Notes: generated by a model from the letters alone, not told the origin. Shown: positions 8,588 through 18,079, counted from the stretch's first letter. The stretch is DNA of 64,000 bases from Oligoflexia bacterium (GCA_023701205.1 JAMPXJ010000018.1:1-64000), one strand, 5' to 3'. Numbers and translations are program-made.

Positions 8588-9079
8588 ATGTACGCAGTTA
8601 TTGAAACAGGTGGCAAACAGTATCGTGTTCAACCCGGCGATATCGTCCAGATCGAAAAGGTCGAAGGCGAAGTCGGCTCTTCCGTGAAATTGGATCAAAT
8701 CCTTTTCGTGAGCAAGCCCCAGGGCGAAACCTCGCAGGTATGGGTGGGCAAGCCCTATCTCGCCGGCGTTCATGCCCAAGCCGAGATCGTCGGCCAAGGC
8801 CGCGGCGAGAAGCTCCTCATCGTCAAGATGAAGCGCCGCAAGCAGTACCGCCGTACCCAGGGACATCGTCAGGACTACACTCAGCTCCTGATCACGACGC
8901 TCGATAACGGCGCGGGCGAGAAGCTCACGCTCGAAGCCTCTGACAAGAAGGCTCGTCTGAGCAAGTTCCAGTCGCATCTGAAGGCGAAGGGCCTCGCCCA
9001 TACGCCCAAGACGCTGGGTTCCCGCAAGCGCATGGCTGCCGCCAAGGCCGCCGGCAAAAAAGCGGAAGCGAAAGCCTGA
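8588..9079 (+). CDS. rplU: 50S ribosomal protein L21 with C-terminal extension
   Basis: Large-subunit 23S rRNA-binding protein. The first ~103 residues are canonical bL21: [18 protein letters not shown] at the start and [19 protein letters not shown], the L21 signature, near residue 80. The protein is 163 residues, about 60 longer than the usual form. The extra C-terminus is basic and alanine/lysine-rich (ending [11 protein letters not shown]). It is followed by rpmA, the standard rplU-rpmA-obgE order. Confidence 0.97.
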   Translation: MYAVIETGGKQYRVQPGDIVQIEKVEGEVGSSVKLDQILFVSKPQGETSQVWVGKPYLAGVHAQAEIVGQGRGEKLLIVKMKRRKQYRRTQGHRQDYTQLLITTLDNGAGEKLTLEASDKKARLSKFQSHLKAKGLAHTPKTLGSRKRMAAAKAAGKKAEAKA

Positions 9080-9144
9080 TCTTCACGCGTTCACAGGCGG
9101 GCGAGCTAGCTTGCCTACGCTTTTTTAAAAGAGGATTTTGAGTC

Positions 9145-9402
9145 ATGGCACATAAAAAAGCTGGTGGTAGTTCCAAAAACGGTCGCGACAGCAATCCGAA
9201 GATGCGCGGCGTGAAGCGCTTCGGCGGCCAGAAGGTGAATGCGGGGGAGATCCTCGTTCGCCAGGTCGGCACCAAGTTCCACGCGGGCCGCAATGTCGGT
9301 CTCGGCCGCGATTTCACGCTGTACGCGCTGGTTGAAGGCTTTGTGAAGTTCGAGCGCTTCGATCGGACCCGGAAACAAGTCTCGGTCTATCCGGCCGCCT
9401 GA
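9145..9402 (+). CDS. rpmA: 50S ribosomal protein L27
   Basis: Component of the large subunit near the peptidyl-transferase centre. The 85 residues start [19 protein letters not shown], the classical form without an N-terminal protease-processed extension, and contain [16 protein letters not shown] and [22 protein letters not shown] lies about 7 bases before the ATG. Second gene of the rplU-rpmA unit, closed by a strong terminator. Confidence 0.97.
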   Translation: MAHKKAGGSSKNGRDSNPKMRGVKRFGGQKVNAGEILVRQVGTKFHAGRNVGLGRDFTLYALVEGFVKFERFDRTRKQVSVYPAA

Positions 9403-9430
9403 TTTCCGGTTTCGACAACCTGTTTCTCAC

Positions 9431-9476
9431 AAAGGCCGCCAGGGCGTGAGTTCTCGCCTGGACGGCCTTTGTGTTT
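9431..9476 (+). terminator. Rho-independent terminator after rpmA
   Basis: A stem of about 16 bases with one imperfection (AAAGGCCGCCAGGGCG paired with CGCCTGGACGGCCTTT), an 8-base loop TGAGTTCT, then GTGTTTT. It lies 28 bases downstream of the rpmA stop and separates the ribosomal-protein unit from obgE. Confidence 0.85.
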
Positions 9477-9519
9477 TATAACGCTACGGCGAGCAAACTC
9501 GCCCTCGACTTAGGAGCTT

Positions 9520-10653
9520 ATGCGTTTCATCGATGAAGCCATCATTCGGGTATCGGGCGGTCATGGCGGTCCCGGCTGCGTGAGCTTCCGCAGGGAAACC
9601 TTCGCGCCTCGCGGGGGTCCCGATGGCGGGGACGGCGGCGACGGAGGCAGCGTCTCGTTTCAAGCCACCCACCAGCTCGGCACCCTTCAGGATTTCCGCT
9701 TCAAACGGGTCTATGATGCCCCCGCCGGAATGCATGGCTCGGGCTCGAACAAGGCCGGACGCGACGGCGAGGACATCGTCATTCCCGTGCCGGTGGGAAC
9801 GGTCATCCGCGACGCCGCCTCGGGCGAGCTTCTCGTGGATTTCGTGAAAGACGGCCAGACCTGGGTGGCGTGCAAGGGCGGCCGGGGCGGCAAGGGCAAC
9901 GCGCATTTCGTTTCGTCCACCCATCAGGCACCGAAGTTCGCCCAACCCGGCGAGGTAGGCGAAGCGCGCGAGCTGAAACTCGAGCTGAAACTCCTGGCCG
10001 ACGTGGGCATCATCGGCTTCCCCAACGCGGGCAAGTCCACGCTCATTTCACGCATCAGCCACGCACGGCCCAAGATCGCGGATTATCCCTTCACCACGCT
10101 CACGCCCAATCTCGGCGTCGTGCAGATGCCCGATCTGAAGACCTTCGTCGTCGCCGACATCCCGGGCCTGGTCGAAGGAGCGCACCGGGGTCTGGGCCTG
10201 GGGCACAAGTTCCTCAAGCACATCGAGCGGACGGGGCTGTTTCTCCATGTGCTCGACGGCACAAAGCTGCTCGAAGACGCGACCCGGCCGGATGCCGACC
10301 TCGATGAGACGATCGAACATCTGATCGAACGCTACCAGATCATCCGCAGGGAGCTCGGGCTGTTCAACGAGAAGCTTCTCCATAAGCCCGAAATTCTCGT
10401 CATCAACAAGGTCGATCTCCTGGAGTCGGATCCGCAGCTGGTCGAGAAGGCGCGCCTGGCGCTCCGGAATCGCATTGCCTCGATCCGCGGGGACCATCCG
10501 CACGGCCAGGAGCCTTTCGTGATCTCGGCCGTTTCCGGAAAAGGGATCCAGGAACTGCTCTTCGCGGTCCACGCCGAAATCCAGGAACATCGCAGCGGCG
10601 CCCGTCGAGACGTGCGGGTTCGGCTGCCGGACGACGAGGACATCCGGTCTTGA
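9520..10653 (+). CDS. obgE: GTPase Obg/CgtA
   Basis: Ribosome-associated GTPase involved in 50S maturation and stress signalling. The glycine-rich Obg fold occupies residues 1-158 (GGHGGPGCVSFRRE, then GGDGGDGGSV). The G domain follows with P loop GFPNAGKST at about 167, the switch region FTTLTPN, DIPGLVEGAH and NKVDLL. The 377-residue length has only a short acidic tail and no OCT domain. The start at ATG 9520 has GGAG nearby. The last four bases overlap the nadD start (TTGA). Confidence 0.96.
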   Translation: MRFIDEAIIRVSGGHGGPGCVSFRRETFAPRGGPDGGDGGDGGSVSFQATHQLGTLQDFRFKRVYDAPAGMHGSGSNKAGRDGEDIVIPVPVGTVIRDAASGELLVDFVKDGQTWVACKGGRGGKGNAHFVSSTHQAPKFAQPGEVGEARELKLELKLLADVGIIGFPNAGKSTLISRISHARPKIADYPFTTLTPNLGVVQMPDLKTFVVADIPGLVEGAHRGLGLGHKFLKHIERTGLFLHVLDGTKLLEDATRPDADLDETIEHLIERYQIIRRELGLFNEKLLHKPEILVINKVDLLESDPQLVEKARLALRNRIASIRGDHPHGQEPFVISAVSGKGIQELLFAVHAEIQEHRSGARRDVRVRLPDDEDIRS

Positions 10654-11345
10654 CCTCCCCGGACGCGGTCACCCTCCGATGGCAGGAGCTGACTGCCGTT
10701 TTCGGGGGTACCTTCGATCCGCCCCATCTCGGGCATCTACAGGCCGTACGCGGGCTGTTCGGGTGTCCTGGCGTCCGCCGGGTCCTGGTCATTCCGAGCG
10801 CCATTCCTCCCCAGAAGTCGGGCATCACCTCGACTCACCATCGCATGGAAATGGCGAGACGCTGCTTCGAGCGGCCGGAGCTGCCCGACGTACAGGTCGA
10901 TCCCAGGGAGGTGCTGCGCGCGCAGCTCAGACCCGAAGCCCCCAGCTATACGTTCGACACCCTGCTGGAACTCCGGCGTGAGCACTCGCTCCTTGGCTGT
11001 GTCGTAGGAGCGGATCAGCTCGCCCGGCTGGATACCTGGCATCGGTTTCCCGAGCTGCTCGGACTTTGCCATTGGATCGTCCTGGAGCGAAAACCCGATG
11101 GCGGGCATCTCGCCCGCGAAGCACTCCGGAGCTGGGTCTCCAGCGGCCTGCTTCGACCTGACTTCTCTACTCGCGAGGGCACCCGGATCGGGATTTTTCC
11201 TACCGAGGCGCCTTGGGTATCGTCGACCGCGATTCGCGAGGAGATTGCCCGGACCGGCACCCCGCCCATTGCCGCTCTGCCGTCCGAGGTAATCAACTAT
11301 TTGAAGATGCACCGCGTCTATGGTACGACGCGTGATACGCGGTAA
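10650..11345 (+). CDS. nadD: Nicotinate-nucleotide adenylyltransferase
   Basis: Adenylates nicotinate mononucleotide to deamido-NAD in NAD biosynthesis. The 231 residues hold the nucleotidyl-transferase signature VFGGTFDPPHLGHL (with the HxGH-type motif) near the N-terminus, YTFDTLLELRREH, a GADQL segment (VVGADQLARLDTWHRF), and the C-terminal VSSTAIREEI of the ISSTxxR type. A TTG start at 10650 overlaps the obgE stop. It gives 15 residues before the first core strand, and no other in-frame start lies nearby. The obgE-nadD-rsfS-rlmH order is a common housekeeping arrangement. Confidence 0.92.
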   Translation: MTSPDAVTLRWQELTAVFGGTFDPPHLGHLQAVRGLFGCPGVRRVLVIPSAIPPQKSGITSTHHRMEMARRCFERPELPDVQVDPREVLRAQLRPEAPSYTFDTLLELRREHSLLGCVVGADQLARLDTWHRFPELLGLCHWIVLERKPDGGHLAREALRSWVSSGLLRPDFSTREGTRIGIFPTEAPWVSSTAIREEIARTGTPPIAALPSEVINYLKMHRVYGTTRDTR

Positions 11346-11354
11346 GGAATGAAA

Positions 11355-11777
11355 ATGACCAACGAAAGAACGACCGAAGAGCTCTCCCAAACGAGACCCG
11401 ATCCCTCACGGGAAAAGGCGCTGGCCTGCGCTCGGGCGGCCATCGAGAAAAAGGCTGAAAACGTCAAGATCCTCGATCTGACCGACATCTCCGGCTTCAC
11501 CGATTACTTCATCATCTGCAGCGGCATGTCCGATCGCCAGGTTCAGGCGATCTCCGACTCGGTCGAGCACGCGATGGATGTCGCGGGCTCAGAACTGCTC
11601 TCGGCCGAAGGCTATGGCGAAGGGCGTTGGGTGCTCATGGATTTCGGCGACGTGGTCGTTCACATCTTCCTCGATGCGCTCCGGGAATACTATGATCTGG
11701 AGACTCTGTGGGCCGACGCCCCTCGCGTGAAAGTGCCCTCCGAGTACTACGGGCCGGCCGCGAGCCGCCTGAACTGA
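11355..11777 (+). CDS. rsfS: Ribosomal silencing factor RsfS
   Basis: Binds ribosomal protein L14 and blocks subunit joining under starvation. Within the 140 residues the DUF143 core is clear: ILDLTDISGFTDYFIICSG, then SDRQVQAISDSVE, GYGEGRWVLMDFGDVVVHIF and REYYDLETLWADAPRV. ATG 11355 is preferred to ATG 11349 because AAGGA then lies six bases upstream. The gene follows nadD by nine bases, and rlmH starts six bases after its stop. Confidence 0.93.
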   Translation: MTNERTTEELSQTRPDPSREKALACARAAIEKKAENVKILDLTDISGFTDYFIICSGMSDRQVQAISDSVEHAMDVAGSELLSAEGYGEGRWVLMDFGDVVVHIFLDALREYYDLETLWADAPRVKVPSEYYGPAASRLN

Positions 11778-11783
11778 ACTTCC

Positions 11784-12269
11784 GTGCGCATCGCGCTGCT
11801 GGCCTTCGGAAAGCTGAGAACCCCGGGGCTCCGCGAGGCGGCGGATCACTATTCGAAGCTGATTTCACCCTGGGCCGAGCTTCGCGAGGTCGAGCTCAAG
11901 CCGCTTTCGGTGCCGGATAAATCGGCCGCCACCCGAAAACTCATTCAGGACAAAGAAGGCGAGCTTCTTCTCTCGAAACTGGGCAAACTCAAGCATTTCT
12001 ATCTCCTCGATGAGACTGGCAAGGCGCAGCCGACCCAGGGCTGGGCGAACTTCGTCCGCAGCTGGCAGAGCGAGGGGATCTCCGAGATCGCGCTTTGTGT
12101 CGGAAGCAGCCTGGGCTTCTCGCCTGCGGTGCGCAAAGCGTCGCGCGGCTCGCTAAGCCTCGGCCCCCAGACTCTGCCGCACGAGCTGGCGCGAGTCGTG
12201 CTTCTCGAACAGATTTACCGAGCCTGGAGCGTCGTCAAAGGCCACCCCTATCATAACGAGGGCAGCTGA
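11784..12269 (+). CDS. rlmH: 23S rRNA pseudouridine-1915 N3-methyltransferase
   Basis: SPOUT-class SAM-dependent methyltransferase that modifies pseudouridine 1915 in helix 69 of the assembled 70S ribosome. It is 161 residues, near the usual length. Key features are the SAM-pocket region ALCVGSSLGFSPAVRKA and the C-terminal knot LPHELARVVLLEQIYRAWSVVKGHPYHNEG, with the conserved YH near the end. Translation starts at GTG 11784, six bases after the rsfS stop, so the genes are surely co-transcribed. Confidence 0.93.
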   Translation: MRIALLAFGKLRTPGLREAADHYSKLISPWAELREVELKPLSVPDKSAATRKLIQDKEGELLLSKLGKLKHFYLLDETGKAQPTQGWANFVRSWQSEGISEIALCVGSSLGFSPAVRKASRGSLSLGPQTLPHELARVVLLEQIYRAWSVVKGHPYHNEGS

Positions 12270-12340
12270 TCCGGGGAGGGGCTGCGGGCACGTCACTCCG
12301 AACTTGCGTCAGCCGGCGGAATTTAGGAAAGTTGAAGGCT

Positions 12341-13930
12341 ATGACGGACGGCCATAAGCGCAATCAGCGCGCGGTTCTCATCATTCTCGACGGTTTCGGG
12401 ATCGGAAAAGACAATCCCTTCAACGCGATCCGCAATGCCAAGATGCCTTTCTACCATGAGGTCATCCGCAGATATCCTCATGCCCAGCTCATCACCCACG
12501 GCCAGGCCGTGGGCTTGCCCGATGGGATCATGGGCAACTCCGAGGTCGGCCATACGACGATGGGCGCGGGCCGGATCGTGTACCAGGATCTGACCCGCAT
12601 CACCAAGGCGATCCACGACGGGGATTTCGGCAAAAACGCGGTCCTTCGCGAAACCCTTCAGGCAGGCTCCACGGGGCGCGTGCACCTCATGGGACTTCTT
12701 TCTGATGGCGGGGTCCATAGCACGATCGGGCACCTCGAAGCGCTGCTCGATCTGGCGCTCGCGCTGCAGGTGCCGCGCGTTTCGGTCCATGCGTTCCTGG
12801 ATGGCCGGGACACGCCTCCTGATTCCTCGATCGGCTACCTGGAACGGCTGCTTCGGCATCCCGCCTTCGGCAGGAATGCCGTGCTGGCGAGCGTGATGGG
12901 CCGGTACTGGGCCATGGATCGTGACAAGCGATGGGAGCGCGTGGAGCGGGCTTATAAGACACTCACCGGCCAGGCCGCCGCCTTCTGCCCGCCGGCGACG
13001 GATGTGCCCGCCGGCATCGCGGCGGTCCGAAAATCCCATGGCGACGGCAAGACGGATGAGTTCGTGGAACCCGTTCTCCTCAGCGAGGAAGGCGCGATGC
13101 GCGACGGCGACAGCGTGATCTTCTTCAACTTCCGCTCGGACCGGGCACGGGAGATCACGCGCGCGCTGACCTTCCGCGATTTTCCCGAGTTCGACCGCGG
13201 CCGCGGCTTCCGTCCCTCCGCTTTCGCGGGCATGACCGTTTATGACAAGACCTTCACGCCGAGCCTGACCTTCACCGAGGTGAAAGACGCTTTTCCCCCG
13301 CAGGACCTCAGCCAGATCTTCGGCCAGTGGCTCGAAAACCGGGGCCTGACGCAGTTCCGGATCGCCGAGACCGAGAAATACGCCCACGTGACGTTTTTCT
13401 TCAACGGTGGCCGGGAACAGCCCTTCGCGGGCGAGGAGCGAGTGCTGATTCCATCGGTGAAAGACGTGCCGACCTACGATCTTCGTCCCGAGATGAGCGC
13501 GCAGGCGATCGCCGACGAGGCGGCGAAGCGGATCCTCGCGGGGCGCTATGACTTCGTGCTGATGAATTTCGCCAACGCGGATATGGTCGGGCACACGGGC
13601 AACTACGAAGCCACCGTCCGCTCGATGGAAACTCTGGACCGCTGCCTGGCCCAAGTCGTGGGAGCCGCCCAGAAGTCGGGCTATCACGTGATCATCACGG
13701 CCGACCACGGAAACGCCGAAGAGATGCGCGACCATGATGGGCGCCTCCACACGCAGCATACGCTGAATCCCGTGCCGGCCATCTGGATCGCGCCCAATAC
13801 CGCAAATGCTCCCAGAAGCGATCGGCTGGCGCTCAAGGACGGAACGCTCGAGGATATCATGCCGACGCTTTGCGACGTGATGAAGCTTCCCCTCCCGTCC
13901 GAGGTGACGGGAAAGAGCCTGCTGCCGTGA
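12341..13930 (+). CDS. gpmI: 2,3-bisphosphoglycerate-independent phosphoglycerate mutase
   Basis: Interconverts 3- and 2-phosphoglycerate with two metal ions in glycolysis and gluconeogenesis. The 529 residues show LIILDGFGIGKDNPFNAI, the catalytic serine loop GIMGNSEVGHTTMGAGR at about 60-75, HAFLDGRDTPPDS, MGRYWAMDRDKRWERV, NFANADMVGHTGNYEA and TADHGNAEEM with the metal ligands. ATG 12341 with GGAAA about 10 bases upstream is chosen over a TTG nine bases earlier. A phosphofructokinase gene follows 37 bases downstream. Confidence 0.96.
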   Translation: MTDGHKRNQRAVLIILDGFGIGKDNPFNAIRNAKMPFYHEVIRRYPHAQLITHGQAVGLPDGIMGNSEVGHTTMGAGRIVYQDLTRITKAIHDGDFGKNAVLRETLQAGSTGRVHLMGLLSDGGVHSTIGHLEALLDLALALQVPRVSVHAFLDGRDTPPDSSIGYLERLLRHPAFGRNAVLASVMGRYWAMDRDKRWERVERAYKTLTGQAAAFCPPATDVPAGIAAVRKSHGDGKTDEFVEPVLLSEEGAMRDGDSVIFFNFRSDRAREITRALTFRDFPEFDRGRGFRPSAFAGMTVYDKTFTPSLTFTEVKDAFPPQDLSQIFGQWLENRGLTQFRIAETEKYAHVTFFFNGGREQPFAGEERVLIPSVKDVPTYDLRPEMSAQAIADEAAKRILAGRYDFVLMNFANADMVGHTGNYEATVRSMETLDRCLAQVVGAAQKSGYHVIITADHGNAEEMRDHDGRLHTQHTLNPVPAIWIAPNTANAPRSDRLALKDGTLEDIMPTLCDVMKLPLPSEVTGKSLLP

Positions 13931-13967
13931 GCCATTTCAAAAAGCGTCCGATAAGAGAGACTGACAA

Positions 13968-14969
13968 ATGCTGACCATGCCCTCGCTGCCGACCCGAACC
14001 AAGATCAAATCCCTCGCGGTGCTCACGAGCGGCGGAGACGCGCCGGGAATGAACGCCGCGATCCGTGCGGTGGTCCGCTACGGGCTCTCGCTGGGTTGCG
14101 AGGTTTATGGCGTCTACAAAGGCTATAGCGGCCTGCTCGAAGGGCAGATCGTGCCGCTTTCGGCCTCCTCCGTCGCGAACATCATCCAGCGCGGCGGCAC
14201 CATCCTAAAGACCGATCGCTGCGAGGCGTTCTACAAGAGATCCGTGCGCCGCGAGGCCGCTCATATCCTGCGCCGCAAAGGAATCGACGGCCTGGTCGTG
14301 ATCGGAGGCGACGGTTCCTTCACCGGGGCTCATCTCATGGAACGCGAGAACGGCTTTCCGACCATCGGCGTGCCGGGCACGATCGACAACGACATCGCCG
14401 GCACCGAGGATACGATCGGCTTCGATACGGCGGTCAATACGGCGATCGACGCGATCGACCGGATTCGCGACACCGCGAGCTCCCATGACCGCATCTTTCT
14501 CGTCGAAGTCATGGGCCGCAGCACGGGTTTCATCGGGCTCGACGTGGGGATCGGCGGCGGCGCCGAGACGATCCTCGTGCCCGAGCGCAAACTTCCCCTC
14601 GAGGAGGTCTGCGATACCGTCGAGCGCGGGATCAAACGCGGCAAGACCAGCAGCATCATCGTGGTCAGCGAGGGCGAAAAACCCGGGCTTTCCACTCGAC
14701 TCGCCGCGGATCTCGCCAAGCGCGGCTATTCGGCCAAGGTCTGCATCCTCGGGCATACGCAACGAGGCGGCTCGCCCACGGCCCACGACCGCTTTTTGGC
14801 CTCGGTCCTGGGCGCCTCGGCAGTGGCCTACCTCTGCGGCGGGAGATCCAATGCCATGGTCGGCGTCCAGAATGACAAGGTGACGCTCGTTCCCTTCAAG
14901 AACGTCATCGGGAAAGAGAAGAAGATCCGGGACGAGCTGATCACGCTGGCGCAGATCCTGGCGAGCTGA
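13968..14969 (+). CDS. pfkA: 6-phosphofructokinase, ATP-type
   Basis: Phosphorylates fructose 6-phosphate to the 1,6-bisphosphate. The 333-residue PfkA fold shows LTSGGDAPGMNAAIRA, GGDGSFTGA and PGTIDNDIAGTEDTIGFDTA with the catalytic aspartate, plus VEVMGRSTGFI and LGHTQRGGSPTAHDR. The glycine after GGD and the glycine before TIDND are the residues found in ATP-dependent enzymes. PPi-dependent forms carry aspartate and lysine there. ATG 13968 is taken as start; the ATG nine bases later is possible. It probably shares a transcript with gpmI. Confidence 0.93.
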   Translation: MLTMPSLPTRTKIKSLAVLTSGGDAPGMNAAIRAVVRYGLSLGCEVYGVYKGYSGLLEGQIVPLSASSVANIIQRGGTILKTDRCEAFYKRSVRREAAHILRRKGIDGLVVIGGDGSFTGAHLMERENGFPTIGVPGTIDNDIAGTEDTIGFDTAVNTAIDAIDRIRDTASSHDRIFLVEVMGRSTGFIGLDVGIGGGAETILVPERKLPLEEVCDTVERGIKRGKTSSIIVVSEGEKPGLSTRLAADLAKRGYSAKVCILGHTQRGGSPTAHDRFLASVLGASAVAYLCGGRSNAMVGVQNDKVTLVPFKNVIGKEKKIRDELITLAQILAS

Positions 14970-15011
14970 TTAAAAACGCGCTCTCGGCACGTTCCTGGCT
15001 ATGCGGGGCGC

Positions 15012-15797
15012 GTGCTCAGCCTCGAGACCGTGATCCAGTCCAGCTTCCGCTGTCCCTCGTGCGGAGACGGCCCCGCGCCGGCCAGCTTTCCTCTGTGCGG
15101 GGCGTGCGCGAGCTTTCTGCATCGCGCTCCGCAACTCTGCCCCGACTGTGGGAGCCCGGCATGCCTTCAGTCCCCGCACACGGGCCCTTGCCTGCGCCCC
15201 TGGGCACGTCACCCGGCGATCCATTCATACTCCGCGGAATACCTGCTGCTCACTCCCGGCTACCGCGTCCTCAAACGATGGAAGCTGACCGGAGGACCGC
15301 TATTCAACCGACGGGTCCTGAAGCTCAGCGCGGACCGGACCGCTCTCTGGCGAGAATTCTCACCCGAAGCCGTGGTGCCGGTTCCGCAACGGACCTGGCG
15401 CTCGTGGGAAATGCACGGCAGCCCCTCCGAGCGGATCGCCCAGGCAGTCGCTCGGGAGCTCGGCGTGCCCGTGCTGCCGCTGCTCGCCCCAGCTCCGCGC
15501 CGTCCCGGAATGCGCCGCCAGGCGGAGCTCTCGGGCGAGGAACGGCTTTCCAATCCGATCCGCTTCCAGGCGAGCCCTCACGCGCTCGGGGGCGCACGCC
15601 TGATCCTGGTCGATGACTTCATGACGAGCGGGCGTACTCTCCGCGAAGCCGCGCTGACCCTGCGAAGCGCGGGAAGCGGGGAAGTCCATGTCTTTTGTCT
15701 CGGAGTCCGCCTCTCGCGCCAGCGCTTCGAAAGCCCTCGCGCCGGGATTTCAGAGCGGGATCTCGAGCTCGCGCACGACCTGATCGAGCGCGCTTGA
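15012..15797 (+). CDS. comF: ComF family phosphoribosyltransferase-like protein
   Basis: A 261-residue ComF/GntX-type protein, a family associated with DNA uptake in competent bacteria, though its exact role is unsettled. The N-terminus has a double zinc ribbon with CPSC, CGAC and CPDCGSPAC within residues 14-55. The C-terminal PRTase-type domain carries VVPVPQR and the PRPP loop LILVDDFMTSGRTLREA at about 200-215. A GTG start at 15012 is the only in-frame start before the first cysteine pair. The 3' end overlaps the convergent FAD-protein gene by 48 bases. Confidence 0.85.
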   Translation: MLSLETVIQSSFRCPSCGDGPAPASFPLCGACASFLHRAPQLCPDCGSPACLQSPHTGPCLRPWARHPAIHSYSAEYLLLTPGYRVLKRWKLTGGPLFNRRVLKLSADRTALWREFSPEAVVPVPQRTWRSWEMHGSPSERIAQAVARELGVPVLPLLAPAPRRPGMRRQAELSGEERLSNPIRFQASPHALGGARLILVDDFMTSGRTLREAALTLRSAGSGEVHVFCLGVRLSRQRFESPRAGISERDLELAHDLIERA

Positions 15798-16850
15798 CGG
15801 TCCGTAACCGTCGGTCAGGCAGCTCATGCCCTCGATGCCCTCGACGAGCGTGCGGGATCGCGGAGCCTCTCCCGCGGCGAAATGGAACGCTTCCTCGAAA
15901 CGCACCTGCTCATGGCTGACGTTCGCCATGAATTCGGCTTTGCCTTCGGGGACCCACGGGGTTCCCGCGAACATTTTGTCGAGCCCGCTCTTCATCCGGC
16001 GGAGGCGTTTGCTGATCGCATGATTATCCTCCGCCTCCTCGGCGCCGATGCAGATCGTCCAATAGCTCCGGCTTCCGTCCGCCGAGAAGTGACCCCAGAC
16101 ATGGCGGTCCTGCTCCTCGCCCGGCTCACGGTGAAGCGCCGAGAAGAATCCTTCGGAGAACGCCGCGCCCACCGGCTTCTCGTGGGCGAAAAGCGCCTGC
16201 AGCATGCCCATCGGGTCGCGCTTGCGGGTGAAGCCGAGTACCTTGGGCAAGCCCTGGATCTTGGAAAGCTCGCTCCACCGGTCCGCGTAAATCAGCCGTT
16301 CGCACTCGATCTCGCGGCCCGAGCCCAGCGCGATCGAGACCACGCGGCCGCCCTCGGCCCTGACGCTCGCGAGCGGAATGCCTTCGATCCGCTCGATCCA
16401 CGGATACGCGCCGCTGAGAAGCGTCTCGCGCAGCTTCGAGTCGATATCGTTCACCGTTAACGCCGAAAAACGCGCCTCGCTCAAGGGCGCCAGGGTGCGC
16501 TCGGGTGCCCAGAGACTCTCCTCGCGCTGCTGCAATCGCGCGGGCTCCTCGACCTGCCTCGCCCAGCCGGGCTCCCGAAAGGATTTGTTGCGGAACTCCC
16601 GGAGGAAGGAGCCCTGCTGGAGCTCGCCACACGCGATCCCGAATCGCTCGGAAAGCAGCTTCCAGCCGGCCACACCCTGAAAACCCAGTCCCGCTTCAAG
16701 CGACGGCAAGGGCGCGAAAGCCCGCGCTCCGGTGCCCGCGAGCCACACGATGGGATCGCGCTCCTCGCGCACGAGAAATCCGACGGCACCCAGTGCCGCC
16801 CATCCGTCTCCCACCACCACGATCGGCTTGCGATTATCTTTCGAAATCAT
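15750..16850 (-). CDS. FAD/NAD(P)-binding protein, amine-oxidase-like, unknown substrate
   Basis: A 366-residue protein starting with a dinucleotide-binding fold. KPIVVVGDGWAALGAVGFL (about residues 8-26) is a GxGxxxxG Rossmann motif with the first glycine kept. The rest aligns loosely in style with protoporphyrinogen-oxidase/amine-oxidase relatives: a middle substrate domain, then near the C-terminus LVEGIEGMSCLTDGYGPSSALDQV, resembling the second FAD-contact motif. No signal peptide or membrane helix. It sits 33 bases downstream of lysC on the same strand, and its last 48 bases overlap comF. Substrate unknown. Confidence 0.6.
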   Translation of the reverse strand: MISKDNRKPIVVVGDGWAALGAVGFLVREERDPIVWLAGTGARAFAPLPSLEAGLGFQGVAGWKLLSERFGIACGELQQGSFLREFRNKSFREPGWARQVEEPARLQQREESLWAPERTLAPLSEARFSALTVNDIDSKLRETLLSGAYPWIERIEGIPLASVRAEGGRVVSIALGSGREIECERLIYADRWSELSKIQGLPKVLGFTRKRDPMGMLQALFAHEKPVGAAFSEGFFSALHREPGEEQDRHVWGHFSADGSRSYWTICIGAEEAEDNHAISKRLRRMKSGLDKMFAGTPWVPEGKAEFMANVSHEQVRFEEAFHFAAGEAPRSRTLVEGIEGMSCLTDGYGPSSALDQVVRELEIPL

Positions 16851-16882
16851 CTCGTGCGAACTCTCCTGCGAAAAATTCGGCT

Positions 16883-18079
16883 TCAGGCGAAATACCGTGC
16901 GTGCAACGCTTTGACCGCGTCCTCAGCGTGAGTCGCGGGCACGGCCACCGTGATCGCGAGCGCGGAAGCCGACCCCATCGTAACCGAGATATGGCTTTGA
17001 GCAAGCGTTTCCACGATTTCATTAAGCGCCGCGCCATCCTGAGAGAAGCGATCCCCGACGACCGAAACGGGCAGCAGGTCCTTTTCGATCGCATAGGATT
17101 TCAGGAAACCCAGGAAGACGAGCTCCTCGAGGTGCTTTTTCCACTCGTTTTCGGCATCACGCTCGATGAAAAACTGCATCATCGTTCCGCTGAAGATCGG
17201 GCTCGCGACGGAAAGATGCGCTTGGGCCGCCCGGTCCCAGACCGCGGCCATCACCGTCGGCCGCTCCAGCTCGATCCGGAGCAGCACACGCCCCCGATCG
17301 CAGGTCACGCCGGCGATCCGATATTCTTCCATTCCCCTGGAATCCTGATTGTCAGCGGTCACGACCGTCCCTTCTCCCGTATCGAGGCTGTTCAAAACCC
17401 GGAGCCGAACCCCATATTGCCTGGCCAGCTCCACGCTGCGCGAATGCAGCACTCCGGCACCTCGGGTCGCCAGCTCGACCATGAGATCCTGAGGAATCTC
17501 CCGCCAGAGGCGGGCTGAAGGCACGACCCGAGGATCCGCCGAGTAAACCCCGTCGACATCCGTGAAGATATCGCAGCTCTCGGCTTTGAGCGCGGCGGCC
17601 AAGGCCACCGCGGTGGTATCCGAGCCGCCTCGCCCCAGCGTCGTGATCTCCTTTTTCTCGCTCACGCCCTGAAAACCGGCCACGATCACGACCTTGCCTT
17701 CGGAAACGGCCGCGCGCACGCGATCCCCGAGGATGCGGCGGATCCGGGCCCGGCGATGGCTCTCGTCGGTGATGATCCCCGTCTGGGAACCCGTGAGCGA
17801 GATGGCGGCAACGCCGCGATCGGCCAGCGCCATACTGAGAAGAGCCATCGAGATCCGCTCCCCCGCCGTCAGCAGCATGTCCATTTCCCGGCGAGGCGGC
17901 TGATCCGACACCCGGTGCGCCAGCTCGATCAGCTCATCCGTGGTGTGCCCCATCGCCGATACCACGACCACGAGATCGAAACCTTCCGCACGGGTACGCG
18001 CGATGCGGTCCGCGACCGCGCGGATCCGCTCCGGCGTTCCGACGGAGGTTCCCCCGAATTTCTGGACGAGCAAGGCCAT
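16883..18079 (-). CDS. lysC: Aspartate kinase
   Basis: First step of the aspartate pathway (lysine, methionine, threonine, diaminopimelate): ATP-dependent phosphorylation of aspartate. The 398 residues begin [19 protein letters not shown], followed by [49 protein letters not shown] and [15 protein letters not shown]. Two C-terminal ACT domains (about 255-398) are the feedback-regulation module. The length fits a monofunctional enzyme without fused homoserine dehydrogenase. No lysine-riboswitch-like leader is present in the 47 bases upstream. The neighbouring genes are not amino-acid biosynthesis genes. Confidence 0.94.
   Translation of the reverse strand: MALLVQKFGGTSVGTPERIRAVADRIARTRAEGFDLVVVVSAMGHTTDELIELAHRVSDQPPRREMDMLLTAGERISMALLSMALADRGVAAISLTGSQTGIITDESHRRARIRRILGDRVRAAVSEGKVVIVAGFQGVSEKKEITTLGRGGSDTTAVALAAALKAESCDIFTDVDGVYSADPRVVPSARLWREIPQDLMVELATRGAGVLHSRSVELARQYGVRLRVLNSLDTGEGTVVTADNQDSRGMEEYRIAGVTCDRGRVLLRIELERPTVMAAVWDRAAQAHLSVASPIFSGTMMQFFIERDAENEWKKHLEELVFLGFLKSYAIEKDLLPVSVVGDRFSQDGAALNEIVETLAQSHISVTMGSASALAITVAVPATHAEDAVKALHARYFA

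Noticed and set aside
16126..16632. Minus-strand frame of 168 codons inside the FAD-protein gene
   Set aside because: Shadow frame, arginine/glycine-rich without motifs; the main frame has the Rossmann signature.
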